Assembly: GCA_963737835.1 (NCBI GenBank)
Contig: CAVTUH010000001.1
Span: 2,356,001-2,420,000, forward strand
From: Palsa-1248 sp963737835
Lineage (GTDB): Bacteria; Gemmatimonadota; Gemmatimonadetes; Gemmatimonadales; Gemmatimonadaceae
Direction of reading: 5' to 3'
Length of the DNA stretch: 64,000 bases
The notes under the pieces: generated by a model
What the model saw: only the letters and a program-made list of their open reading frames with translations
What the model was told of the DNA's origin: nothing
Database searches by the model: none
Part shown: one piece after another, positions 16,077 through 24,686 of the stretch
Layout: each line of letters opens with the position of its first letter
Position numbering within the stretch: the first letter of the stretch is position 1
Program-made: the position numbers and the translations under genes

Positions 16077-17975
16077 ATGCCCCGCGTGCGCCACGCGGAG
16101 CTCAGCGTCCGGGCCGTGGCGCTCGGCGCCGTTCTGGGCGTCGTGTTTGGCCTGGTTACCGTCTACATCGCGCTGCGCGTCGGTCTCAACTTCAGCGCGT
16201 CGATCCCCATTGCCGTCATCGCCATCACGCTCTTCAAGCGCCTTGGCCGGCCGTCGGTGCTCGAGCAGAACATCGTGCAAACCGTCGGGTCAGCGGGCGA
16301 GTCGATCGCCGCCGGGGCGGTCTACACCTTCCCGGCCCTCCTCTTCCTCGGGTATCAGCTCGAGCTGTGGCGCATTTTCTGGTTGTCGCTCGTTGGCGGG
16401 ATCCTCGGCGTGCTCTTCATGGTGCCACTCCGGCGGCACCTCGTCGTCGAAGAGCACGGCCGACTCACCTACCCCGAGGGCACCGCGTGCGCGGATATCC
16501 TGATCGCCGGCGAACGCGGCGGCACGTTCGCGCGCCCAGTGTTCCTCGGGCTTGCGGTCGGAGCGCTCTACAAGCTTGCCGTGAGCGCGCTGCACCTCTC
16601 CCGGTCGACGCTCGCGTGGGCGATCCCTGGTCTGCGAGGTGCGGCGGTGAGCCTCGATCTCTCGCCCGAGTTGCTGGGCATCGGCGCTTTGATCGGTCTG
16701 CCTGTCGCGCGCGTGATCTTCGCCGGGTCGATCATGTCGGCGGTGGTGCTGATTCCGTTGATCTACTTCTTCGGAGCGCAGCTCTCGACCCCGATCTATC
16801 CGTCGACCATTCCCATTGCGCAGATGAGCCCCGGGGACATCTGGTCGAGCTACATTCGCTACATCGGAGCCGGCGGCGTGATCACTGGCGGCGTCCGCCT
16901 CGTCGTCGAGGCGCTGCCGACCGCCTGGCGATCACTGCGCCGGCACAAGGCGACGCAGGGGTCGCCCCTACCCGCCGTGGGCCAAACCGGCGCGCCTCCG
17001 GGAGCAGGCTCGGCGACGCAGCCATCGACGCTACAGGACACGGACCTCGGCGCCGGGACCGTCGTGGGCGGGGCCGTTGCCATGTTGGGCGTACTCGGCG
17101 CCCTGCTCGTGTGGAAGCTCGGCGCGCACGCCGCCAGCGCAGCCGTCGCGGTGATGCTCGTCGCGGTCTTTGGGTTCTTCTTCGTCGTGGTGTCTGCGCG
17201 CATCACCGGCATCATGGGCTCGTCGGCGAATCCGATCTCGGGCATCACCATCGCCGTCCTGATGTTGACATGCCTGCTGTTCGTCGCCGCTGGTTGGACC
17301 GGGCACGCATACGAGATCATCGCGATCAGCATCGGCGCGGTCGTCTGCATCGCTGCATCGAACGCCGGCACCACCGCACAGGATCTCAAGACGGGGTACC
17401 TCGTCGGCGCCTCGCCGCGGCTCCAGCAACTCGGTCTGCTCGTGGGCGTGCTGACGTCGGTCCTGCTCATTGGCTTTACGCTGATGTGGCTCAACGACAC
17501 GCAGCGGATCGGGTCGGCGCTGCTGCCGGCGCCGCAGGCGCAGGTCATGTCGATCCTCGTCGACGGCCTGCTCAACGACCGGATGCGCTGGCCGCTGTTG
17601 CTCGCCGGAGTGGTGATCGCCTTCGTGCTCGAGCTCACCGGCGTGCGGTCATTGCCATTTGCGGTCGGCATGTACTTGCCGCTCTCTGCGACGGCGACGC
17701 TCCTCGTCGGTGCCGGCATTGCCGCAGTGGCCAGTCCCAAAGCGACCACGGGACTGGAGGACCCCTTCCGGCCCGGTGTGCTGTACAGCTCGGGCCTCAT
17801 CGCCGGCGGCGCGATCTGCGCGATCGCCATCGCCGTGCTCGCGAGTACAGGCGGTCTTGATCGAATGGACCTCGGTACACGGCTCGGATGGGGCGTCCTG
17901 CAATCGCCCCTGTGGGCAGTGCTGACGTTCGGGGGATTGTGCGCGGTGTCGTGGCGCCAAGCACGCGCGCAATAA
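16077..17975 (+). CDS. OPT family oligopeptide/metal-chelate transporter
   Basis: A 632-aa polytopic inner-membrane protein with about 14-16 hydrophobic segments. Family signatures include LRVGLNFSASIPIAVIAITL near the start, EQNIVQTVGSAGESIAAG, and LTYPEGTACADIL. The later TM part carries VGMYLPLSATATLLVGAGIA. OPT proteins import oligopeptides, glutathione-like peptides or siderophore-metal complexes by proton coupling; the substrate here is unknown. The gene begins 5 bp after the amidohydrolase stop, so it is co-transcribed. A Pro/Gly-rich cytosolic loop lies near residues 295-325. Confidence 0.87.
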   Translation: MPRVRHAELSVRAVALGAVLGVVFGLVTVYIALRVGLNFSASIPIAVIAITLFKRLGRPSVLEQNIVQTVGSAGESIAAGAVYTFPALLFLGYQLELWRIFWLSLVGGILGVLFMVPLRRHLVVEEHGRLTYPEGTACADILIAGERGGTFARPVFLGLAVGALYKLAVSALHLSRSTLAWAIPGLRGAAVSLDLSPELLGIGALIGLPVARVIFAGSIMSAVVLIPLIYFFGAQLSTPIYPSTIPIAQMSPGDIWSSYIRYIGAGGVITGGVRLVVEALPTAWRSLRRHKATQGSPLPAVGQTGAPPGAGSATQPSTLQDTDLGAGTVVGGAVAMLGVLGALLVWKLGAHAASAAVAVMLVAVFGFFFVVVSARITGIMGSSANPISGITIAVLMLTCLLFVAAGWTGHAYEIIAISIGAVVCIAASNAGTTAQDLKTGYLVGASPRLQQLGLLVGVLTSVLLIGFTLMWLNDTQRIGSALLPAPQAQVMSILVDGLLNDRMRWPLLLAGVVIAFVLELTGVRSLPFAVGMYLPLSATATLLVGAGIAAVASPKATTGLEDPFRPGVLYSSGLIAGGAICAIAIAVLASTGGLDRMDLGTRLGWGVLQSPLWAVLTFGGLCAVSWRQARAQ

Positions 17976-18021
17976 TTGCGCGGACCCGGCCACGATCCGC
18001 GTCGTGCGCCGCCAGCAACCC

Positions 18022-18045
18022 GGGCGGCCTGAAGGCCGCCCCTAC
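18022..18045. repeat. REP-like palindrome, GGGCGGCCTGAAGG variant
   Basis: GGGCGGCCT and AGGCCGCCC flank GA, followed by CTAC. The layout matches the copies at 21281 and 21395 and is related to the GGGCGACGCATTGCGTCGCCCCTAC family. It follows the OPT gene and may act as a terminator or mRNA-stabilising hairpin. Confidence 0.65.
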
Positions 18046-18135
18046 GTGTCGGCGTCGACGGTGATCTTCTCGGCGTGCTGTGCCGGCATTTTCAGCGCGG
18101 GCGTGGTCACCACAGTTGACCCGATCGTGGCACTA

Positions 18136-18152
18136 ACATAGACTGTCTATGT
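18136..18152. promoter_or_regulatory. Palindromic operator, probable PadR site
   Basis: ACATAGA-CTG-TCTATGT is a perfect 7-bp inverted repeat with a 3-bp spacer. It ends 1 bp before the PadR start codon at 18154. PadR-family repressors bind short dyads of this type upstream of their own genes. TAACAT just before it could be a -10 box, which would imply a leaderless or very short leader transcript with repression by occlusion. Confidence 0.7.
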
Positions 18153-18153
18153 C

Positions 18154-18486
18154 ATGACACCGCGTGAGCCGATCCCGCCTGGCACGCTGGACATGGTCAT
18201 TCTCAAGACGCTGTCGGGGGGCCGTCAGATGCACGGATTCGAAATCGCCAGCGCCATCCAGCGGACCTCGCAAGATGTGCTTCAGGTCGAGGAGGGGTCG
18301 CTGTATCCGGCGCTTCAGCGGATGCTCATCAAAGGATGGATCACTGGAGAGTGGAGCAGGACGGCCGGCAACAGGCGCGCGCGGTATTACCACCTGACGC
18401 CGGCCGGCAAGAAACGGCTGGCCGATGAAATCGAATCGTATCGGCGCGTGTCGTTCGCCATCGGGCGTATCTTGCGCCCAGCTTAG
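18154..18486 (+). CDS. PadR-family transcriptional regulator
   Basis: A 110-aa winged-helix protein of the short PadR subfamily. LDMVILKTLSGGRQMHGFEIA is the first helix region. QVEEGSLYPALQRMLIKGWI is the recognition helix and wing entry, and RARYYHLTPAGKKRLADEI is the wing and dimer helix. Short PadR genes paired with ADOP permeases are a standard arrangement in Acidobacteriota and Gemmatimonadota. Here the permease starts 8 bp downstream. The dyad abutting the start codon suggests autoregulation of the two-gene operon, perhaps relieved by a small lipophilic ligand. Confidence 0.92.
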   Translation: MTPREPIPPGTLDMVILKTLSGGRQMHGFEIASAIQRTSQDVLQVEEGSLYPALQRMLIKGWITGEWSRTAGNRRARYYHLTPAGKKRLADEIESYRRVSFAIGRILRPA

Positions 18487-18494
18487 GAGTGATC

Positions 18495-21267
18495 GTGCCG
18501 TCACCTGGTGAGCTGTGGCGTCGCGTCCGATTCTGGTTCCACCGCGACCAGTTCAGTGCCGATCTCGATGAGGAGATGCGGCTCCACACGGAGCTGCGCG
18601 CCGAGCAGCTGCGTGAGAGCGAGCACCTGACTGACGAGGGGGCGGCGTTCGCCGCCCGCCGGCGGTTTGGCAACGCAACCCAACTCAAGGAGATCAGTCG
18701 AGAGCTGTGGAGTGGGCGATGGGCCGAGGATTTCCTGCAGGACGTTCGCTTCGCCTTACGACAGCTGCGCAGGGCGCCCAGCTTCACGGCGGTTGCGGTA
18801 CTCAGCCTCGCGCTCGGTATCGGCGCCAACACGGCCATCTTCACACTCGTCAACGCCGTGCTCCTCAAGTCGCTCCCCATTCGAGATCCGGCGGGGTTGC
18901 TGCTGCTCGGCAAGGCGAACGGAGAGGGTGTCGGGACCGCGCAAGCGAGGTCCTTCTGGCTCTACTCGGTCGATCTCTACCGACACCTCGACGCACTGGA
19001 CCTCTTTGATGGCCTGGCGGGCGTTCAGAGCAGCGATGAGACGCGGGTGAGCGTGCGACGTGCAAATTGGACGGAGGCCCAGCCGGCTCGAGCGACGCTC
19101 GTGTCGGGCAACTATTTCAGCGTGCTCGGTGTCCCTGCCGCACTCGGCCGGACCTTTGCTCCATCGGACGATTCGGCATCGGCGCCACCGGTCGCGGTGA
19201 TCAGTTTCGAGTACTGGAAGCGTGTGTTCGGCGACAACCCCGCCGCGATCGGGTCGACACTCGACGTGAGTGGCGTGGCGGTCACCGTCATTGGTGTGGC
19301 GCCGCCCGGATTCTTCGGCGAGAAGCTGCGAGCGGATCCGCCGGGCATTCGGCTTCCGATCTCGGTCCAACCGCTGCTGGATCCACAGCGCAACCTCGTC
19401 ACCTCGCCCGATGATCACTGGCTGTACCTGATCGGCCGTCTCAAACCAAATGTGTCCATCGCCCAGGCGCAGGTTCGGCTGACCGCTGCGCTGCGGAACT
19501 GGCGCTTCGCGCAGGCAGGCTCGGCCATTCTCGGACGAGGAGCGGCAGCAAATCCTGGCGAACTACATCGAGCTCACCCCGGCGGGCGGCGGTGTCGCGG
19601 GGATGAAACGGGAGTATGGCCACAGCCTCGCGATACTGCTGGCGATCACACTGACGGTGCTCGTCGTCGCCTGCGCCAACATTGCTGCGCTCCTGCTCGC
19701 ACGCGGCTCGAGCCGCCGGGGGGAACGCCTGCTTCGCCTCGCGCTCGGAGGCGGTCGCGGACGTCTGGTGCGGCAGTCGCTGACGGAAAGCCTCACCCTC
19801 GGCATCCTCGGCGGAGGGCTGGCACTGGTGATTGCAGGCGTCGCCACGAAGCTGCTGATCGCCGCCACCTTTCGGGGAGCAGAGTTCGTCCCGATCCAGG
19901 TCGCGCCGGACCTTCGCGTGCTCGCGTTTACGCTGGCACTGGCGGTGGTCGCCGTGCTGCTCTTCGGCGTTTTGCCGACATTCTACATTGGGACCGAAAT
20001 CGCTGGTGGCATGAAGGGCGCGACCGCGCCCGACCAGTGGTCGGGGCACCGCCCAGCCCGGCTCGGGCTGGGTGCTGCGTTGATCATTGGCGAAGCCGCC
20101 CTGTCCGTGGTCGTGCTCACGTGCGCCGGCGCCTTTGTGCGCAGCCTGGAGAAGCTGACACATCAACAGTTCGGGTTCGACCGCGCACATGTGCTGACAC
20201 TCAACGTCGATCCCGAACGCGCTGGCTACGACCACCAGCACCTGGCACCGCTGTACCGGGAGATGGAGCAACGGCTCAACGCGCTTCCCGGCGTGACGAG
20301 CGCAAGTTTCTCGACCTACAGTCCCCTCAACGAATGCTGCTTGTCATTCTCGATTTCGATCGACGGTTACTTCCATAAGCCAGACCAGGAACCCCATGCC
20401 CGAATCGATCGGGCCTCGCCCCGCTATTTCCAGACGATCGGCACGCGGGTCGTCCGTGGTCGCACATTCGATGCGCGCGACACGCCCGACGCCCCTCCCG
20501 TGGCCGTGGTAAGCGAGGCCTTTGTCCAACGCTATTTCCCGCACGTTGATCCGATTGGCAAACGCTTCGGTTTTGGCGGGGAGGCGGACAAGGCCAGGGA
20601 TCTGGAGATTGTCGGCGTCGTCGAGGACGCGAAGTACGAAGACATCCGCGAGGATCCTTTCCCCACCGCCTTTCTGCCGCTCCTGCAGGCGCCGCGCAAC
20701 CCGATCGGCGTCTTGACGGAAACTGACTTCGCCAACGTCATCGAAATCCGTGCGACAGGCCGGCCGGACGCCCTTGCAAGCGAAGTCCGCTCCGCACTCA
20801 CCGGTATCGACCCCAGGCTCCGCGTCGTGCATGTCGCGACCCTGGCGGAGCATCTCAGCGATGCGCTCAGCCAAGACGACGTCGTCGCCGCGCTCGCGAC
20901 GTTCTTCGGGTTGCTCGCGCTCGTGCTCACGAGTGTGGGTCTCTATGGGCTGACCGCCTTCGGCGTCTCTCGACGTACGAGCGAAATCGGTCTACGAATG
21001 GCGCTGGGGGCGCGACGCAGCTCCGTGACGGGCATGGTGATCGAGCGTGTGCTCGTGCAGGGCGTGATCGGCGTGCTGCTCGGCATCCCCATCGCGTTCA
21101 TCGCTGGTCGCGTGATCGCGAGCCAGCTCTACGGCGTGAGTCCGACGGACCCCCGCAACTCCGGGCTGGCGGCGGCAGGCCTCCTCCTGTGCATCACGAT
21201 CGCTGGTCTCATCCCCGCGCGCCGCGCTGCCCGCATCGATCCGATTCGGGCGCTGAGGGCAGAATAG
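18495..21267 (+). pseudogene. ADOP-type ABC transporter permease (MacB/FtsX), one frameshift
   Basis: The two frames join into one ~924-aa protein. The N-terminal frame (from GTG 18495, AGGAG 5 bp upstream) has the ADOP leader (RRVRFWFHRDQFSADLDEEM), the first TM helix, and the MacB periplasmic core (LVSGNYFSVLGVPAALGRTF, VAVISFEYWKRVFGDNPAAI). The frame is lost near 19500-19545. The downstream frame continues with FSDEERQQILANYIELTPAG, TM helices 2-3 (VVACANIAALLLARGSSRR), a second core and the C-terminal ARIDPIRALRAE. All expected parts are present, so one base is missing or extra. It is either a recent pseudogene or a sequence error. No ATP-binding subunit is adjacent, as usual for orphan ADOPs. 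Confidence 0.85.
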
Positions 21268-21280
21268 ACGGCTGGCACCA

Positions 21281-21418
21281 GGGCGGGCTGAAGCCCGCCC
21301 CTACATGTTGCTAGGGGCGGCGTCCAATCCGGATTCGTCGACTTGCCACTGCAATCGTCGGCAGGGCGCGCCGGTGCGTCACCCACGCCGACATGTAGGG
21401 GCGGCCTTCAGGCCGCCC
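21281..21418. repeat. Inverted pair of REP-like palindromes (BIME-like)
   Basis: One palindrome (GGGCGGGCTGAAGCCCGCCC + CTAC, 21281-21304) and a second in reverse orientation (GTAG + GGGCGGCCTTCAGGCCGCCC, 21395-21418) face each other across ~90 bp. Their CTACATGT/ACATGTAG tails extend the inverted repeat. They lie between the convergent ADOP permease and SDR genes. Confidence 0.7.
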
Positions 21419-21463
21419 GCCGTTCTCGTCGACGGTTTGTGTATAGTCTCGGTTACCCGGCCG

Positions 21464-22189
21464 TTAGACCTGTGCCCAATGATAGATGCGCAGTTCCGGT
21501 ATGATCGTGTCAGGATCCTGCTTGACGCAGAACACGACGGCCTGAGAGACGGGTGCCGGATCCAACCAGTCGAGTCCGAGATGCCACACCTCGGATTCCT
21601 CCGCCATGGGCGTGAGAATCATGCCGGGCGTCAGCGCGGTCACACGAATGCGCGTCTTCTTGAGGTCCTTGGCGACGGACTCGGAGAATCCCAGGAGGCC
21701 CCATTTCGACGCGCAGTAGGCGGAGCTGTCCTCCTCGCCTTTCTTCCCCGAGCCGGACGAAATGAAGATGATCACGCCCTCGCCGCGGGCGTGCATGTCC
21801 TGCGCCAGCACCTCGCGCGTAAACAGGAATGGTCCCTTGAGGTTCGCGCCGTGCACCCGGTCCCAGAGCTCGGTCGATGTTTCCCACACTGGCGCGATCT
21901 GTCGGATGCCCGCGTTGTTCACGAGCACGTCGATCCGATTCCACCGCCGCCGCACCTCGCCGACCACGTGCTTCACCGACTTCTCGTCGCCGACATCCGC
22001 TGGAAAGGCGAGCGTCTCGACGCCGTGCCGCTGCGCGATATCCGCCATGGCGCGCACCAATTCCTCGCTCCGGATGTCGACGCCCGCGACGCGCATGCCT
22101 TCACGCGCCAGATCTTCCGCAATCACGAGGCCGAGGCCGCGGGCCGCCCCCGTGACGATGGCCGTTCGATTCTTGAGGTCAGTCGGCAT
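21464..22189 (-). CDS. Short-chain dehydrogenase/reductase
   Basis: A 241-aa classical SDR. The cofactor motif is TGAARGLG (residues 14-21), D at the second strand end (VAGVDIRS) suggests NAD preference, the NNAG motif lies near residue 91, and the catalytic set is Ser in ISSGSG with YCASK. It probably acts as a 3-hydroxyacyl-CoA-type or cyclic-alcohol dehydrogenase. It is the last gene of a long minus-strand run (to 25544 and beyond) and lies 12 bp after the SnoaL-like gene, so it is likely part of the aromatic-CoA operon. The substrate is inferred from context only. Confidence 0.85.
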   Translation of the reverse strand: MPTDLKNRTAIVTGAARGLGLVIAEDLAREGMRVAGVDIRSEELVRAMADIAQRHGVETLAFPADVGDEKSVKHVVGEVRRRWNRIDVLVNNAGIRQIAPVWETSTELWDRVHGANLKGPFLFTREVLAQDMHARGEGVIIFISSGSGKKGEEDSSAYCASKWGLLGFSESVAKDLKKTRIRVTALTPGMILTPMAEESEVWHLGLDWLDPAPVSQAVVFCVKQDPDTIIPELRIYHWAQV

Positions 22190-22201
22190 TCGGCCTAGCG
22201 A

Positions 22202-22582
22202 TCACACATTGGCGTGAGACTTCTCGGTATCGAAATACTCGCGCACCCACACGATCTTCCCGCCCGCAAGGTCGATAACGAAGACGCCGGTGTTGCTGTA
22301 GTTCCTGCCGCTCTTGGGCTCGAGGTGGCTGCGCCACTCGACCACGACAGCGCCCTGCCGCTGGTCCTCGAACATGTGCACGACCTCGAACCGGACCGAG
22401 TGAAATGCGGGGAAGACTCCGGTGCGAAAGTACTCGATGATCTTCTGCGACCCGACGAGGTCGGCGCCGAAATCCGATCCCGGCGCCGAATGCTTCGCCT
22501 CCGCGTCGAGCAGCGGGCGCAAGGCGTCCGCGTCCATTGCGTTGTACGCGTCGATCATACGCCGCACGATGTCGGTATTCAA
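22202..22582 (-). CDS. SnoaL/NTF2-like protein
   Basis: A 126-aa NTF2-fold protein: IDAYNAMDADALRPLLDAEA, the conserved EYFRTGVFPAFHSVRFEVVH segment, VVVEWRSHLEP and WVREYFDTEK. Members act as cyclases, isomerases or hydrolases on polyketide and steroid rings or have no known activity. I place the start at TTG 22582, overlapping the RidA stop (TTGA), with GGAGGGA 5 bp upstream; a longer frame to 22900 is only a shadow of RidA. The overlap implies translational coupling. In this context it may isomerise or hydrolyse a cyclic intermediate, which is inference. Confidence 0.72.
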   Translation of the reverse strand: MNTDIVRRMIDAYNAMDADALRPLLDAEAKHSAPGSDFGADLVGSQKIIEYFRTGVFPAFHSVRFEVVHMFEDQRQGAVVVEWRSHLEPKSGRNYSNTGVFVIDLAGGKIVWVREYFDTEKSHANV

Positions 22583-23061
22583 CTCGTTCCCTCCAGGATA
22601 GCGGTCACCTCGATCTCGACCCGCGCGCCGTCCTCGAGGAGTCCCGCGACCTCGACGACGGTCATCGCCGGGAAATGTCGGCCGATGATGTCTCGATACG
22701 CGGTGCCCAGGGGCTCCTGCGCGGCGAGGTACTCCCGTTTGTCGACGACGTACCAGGTCATGCGGACAATGTCGCTTGGTGCTCCGCCCGCCTCGCGAAC
22801 GAGCGACGCGATGGTCGTGAGTGCCTGCCGTGTCTGCGATACCAGGTCGGCCCCGACGAGGCGGCCCTGTGCGTCCCACCCGATGATGCCGCTCAGACAC
22901 ACGACCCGACCTTCGGCGGCGACGCCGTACGCATAGCCTTTGGGTCGCGGCCAGCCGGCGGGATGCAGCAACTCGCGCGGGGGCCGCTGGCCGCGCCCGC
23001 TCTGCACCGTGTCCGACCGACCGCCTGCCGGCGCCGCCGATCGAGGGTCAGTCGGTCGCAT
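22579..23061 (-). CDS. RidA-family enamine/imine deaminase
   Basis: A 160-aa protein, longer than the usual ~130 because of a Pro/Arg-rich N-terminal extension of ~30 residues. The RidA core is clear: GRVVCLSGIIGWDAQGRLVG, SQTRQALTTIASLVREAGG, IVRMTWYVVDKREY and the carboxylate-binding Arg in GARVEIEVTAI. RidA hydrolyses reactive enamines/imines to ketones plus ammonia; the family also contains 2-aminomuconate deaminases. It overlaps the thioesterase gene by 14 bp and is coupled to the SnoaL-like gene. Together with the ACMR-type flavoenzyme, whose known product carries a ring enamine, a pathway role in removing the amino group is plausible. Confidence 0.85.
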   Translation of the reverse strand: MRPTDPRSAAPAGGRSDTVQSGRGQRPPRELLHPAGWPRPKGYAYGVAAEGRVVCLSGIIGWDAQGRLVGADLVSQTRQALTTIASLVREAGGAPSDIVRMTWYVVDKREYLAAQEPLGTAYRDIIGRHFPAMTVVEVAGLLEDGARVEIEVTAILEGTS

Positions 23062-23506
23062 GAAAGGGCGCGATGCGTTTGCGCAGGTCGTCCGGGATCG
23101 CTGTGGCCCGCATGGAGCCCGGATCGGTCAGCACCACCACCATCTCGGCCCGGACGCGGTCTTGATTGTCGGGGCCCCGGAGCACGATCGCCAGGCGGAG
23201 CGAGCTGGTGCCGATGGCGCGGACGCTGAGATGTGCGGTCAAATGGTCACCGATCCGGCTGGGTGCCAGATAGTCGACCTCCAGGTGGACGGTCGGCAGT
23301 CCCCAGCCACGCCCTGCATGGATGTCAGCGAACGTGAATCCCAGCTCGTCGCGGCACCAGTCCTCGACGAGGTCGTTGAACATCACGAGATACCGCGGAA
23401 AGAACACGATGCCCGCGGGATCGCAGTGCCCGAACCGAATCAGGATGTCCGATCGGTAGACCTGGCCAGCGCTCGATCGCTTCCGTGCGGTTCGCACCTC
23501 AGCCAC
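23048..23506 (-). CDS. Hotdog acyl-CoA thioesterase (4-hydroxybenzoyl-CoA thioesterase type)
   Basis: A 152-aa single hotdog domain. The signature is IRFGHCDPAGIVFFPRYL (residues ~23-40), with the catalytic Asp and the PAG(I/V)V(F/Y) turn of the FcbC/YbgC family. VHLEVDYLAPSRIGDHL follows, as in family members. It should hydrolyse aromatic or medium-chain acyl-CoA in the cytoplasm, perhaps relieving trapped aryl-CoA. It overlaps the acyl-CoA dehydrogenase gene by 8 bp and RidA by 14 bp, so it is inside the operon. Confidence 0.85.
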   Translation of the reverse strand: MAEVRTARKRSSAGQVYRSDILIRFGHCDPAGIVFFPRYLVMFNDLVEDWCRDELGFTFADIHAGRGWGLPTVHLEVDYLAPSRIGDHLTAHLSVRAIGTSSLRLAIVLRGPDNQDRVRAEMVVVLTDPGSMRATAIPDDLRKRIAPFHATD

Positions 23507-24683
23507 CGGCGGCCTCGTGGTCTCGGAACGCTTGCAGGACGCCGCGCCCGATGATCAACTGCTGTACCTCGCTGGCGCCCTCATAGATCCGCAACGGACG
23601 AATCTCACGGTACAATCGTTCCACGGGTTCCTCGCTCATGACGCCCAATGCGCCACACATCTGCACCGCGGCATCGATCACCTGTTGTGCGGTCTCCGTG
23701 GCCGTCAACTTTGCCATCGCGGCCTCCACGGTGACGCGCTGGCCTCGATCGCGGAGCCACGCAGCGCGATAGGTGAGGAGCGCGGCGGCGTCAATGCCCG
23801 TTACCATCGCTGACAACTTGCTCTGTGTCAATTGGAAGTCGCCCAATGTCTGGCCGAACATCTGGCGCGATGTCGCGCGCCGGAGCGCCTCGTGGAGCGC
23901 CCGGCGCGCAAAGCCGAGCGCTGCCGCAGCGACCGAGATGCGGAACACATCGAGCGTAGCCATGGCGATCGCGAACCCGCGCCCGGCTTCACCCAACTGC
24001 TGCGTCGCCGGGATCCGGCAATCCGTAAATGTCACCCGTGCCAGCGGGTGCGGCGCCATCACGTCGATCCGTTCGGCGCACGCGAACCCTGGCGTCTCCG
24101 CGTCGATCACGAATGCAGAAATGCCCTTCGCGCCCGGCGCCTCGCCCGTTCGGGCGAACACGACGTAAATGTCCGCGATGCCACCGTTCGAGATCCACGT
24201 CTTTTCGCCGTCGAGCACGTACTCGTCGCCCACGCGTCGCGCTCGGCACTGCAGGGCGGCGACGTCGGAGCCGGCCTGCGGCTCGGACAGCGCAAAGGCC
24301 GGGATCGTGGTCCCGCTCGCCACGCCCGGGAGATACCGCCGCCGCTGCGCGTCGGTGCCAAACAGGGTGATCGCGCCGGACCCGAGGCCCTGCATGGCGA
24401 ACGCAAAATCGGCGAGCCCGGAATACCGGGCGAGCGTTTCGCGTGCGAGACACACGGTGCGCGTGTCAATTCGCTCGGCCGCGCCTCCATACGCGGTACC
24501 GCCGACAGTGTGTTTGAGCCACCCGGCCTCGCCGAGGTGATGGACGAACGAGCGGCAGGCCGCATCAATGTCTGCCGGGTGCGCGGGGTCGGCGTGCGTG
24601 CGCGCCCATTCGTCGAGTCGCTCGGCGAATGCCCGGTGGTGCGGCTCGAAGAACGGCCACTCGAGATGCTCTCGGCCGTGCAT
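23499..24683 (-). CDS. Acyl-CoA dehydrogenase
   Basis: A 394-aa FAD enzyme of normal family length. The N-terminal helical domain is followed by FALSEPQAGSDVAALQCRA (the flavin-binding middle-domain motif), DGEKTWISNGGIAD, and the C-terminal helical domain. The catalytic Glu is in RIYEGASEVQQLIIGRGVL near the C-terminus (~residue 370). It should oxidise an acyl-CoA to the 2-enoyl-CoA and pass electrons to ETF. Position between the crotonase (3 bp gap) and thioesterase (overlap) marks it as a beta-oxidation-like step in the aromatic pathway. The substrate may be an alicyclic CoA thioester. Confidence 0.9.
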   Translation of the reverse strand: MHGREHLEWPFFEPHHRAFAERLDEWARTHADPAHPADIDAACRSFVHHLGEAGWLKHTVGGTAYGGAAERIDTRTVCLARETLARYSGLADFAFAMQGLGSGAITLFGTDAQRRRYLPGVASGTTIPAFALSEPQAGSDVAALQCRARRVGDEYVLDGEKTWISNGGIADIYVVFARTGEAPGAKGISAFVIDAETPGFACAERIDVMAPHPLARVTFTDCRIPATQQLGEAGRGFAIAMATLDVFRISVAAAALGFARRALHEALRRATSRQMFGQTLGDFQLTQSKLSAMVTGIDAAALLTYRAAWLRDRGQRVTVEAAMAKLTATETAQQVIDAAVQMCGALGVMSEEPVERLYREIRPLRIYEGASEVQQLIIGRGVLQAFRDHEAAGG

Positions 24684-24686
24684 GAT

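Noticed and set aside
16367..17860. 497-aa plus-strand frame inside the OPT transporter gene
   Set aside because: Arg/His-rich shadow with no hydrophobic segments; the OPT frame is clearly real.
22583..22900. N-terminal extension of the SnoaL-like protein
   Set aside because: The extension is out-of-frame RidA sequence; the TTG start overlapping the RidA stop is supported by GGAGGGA.
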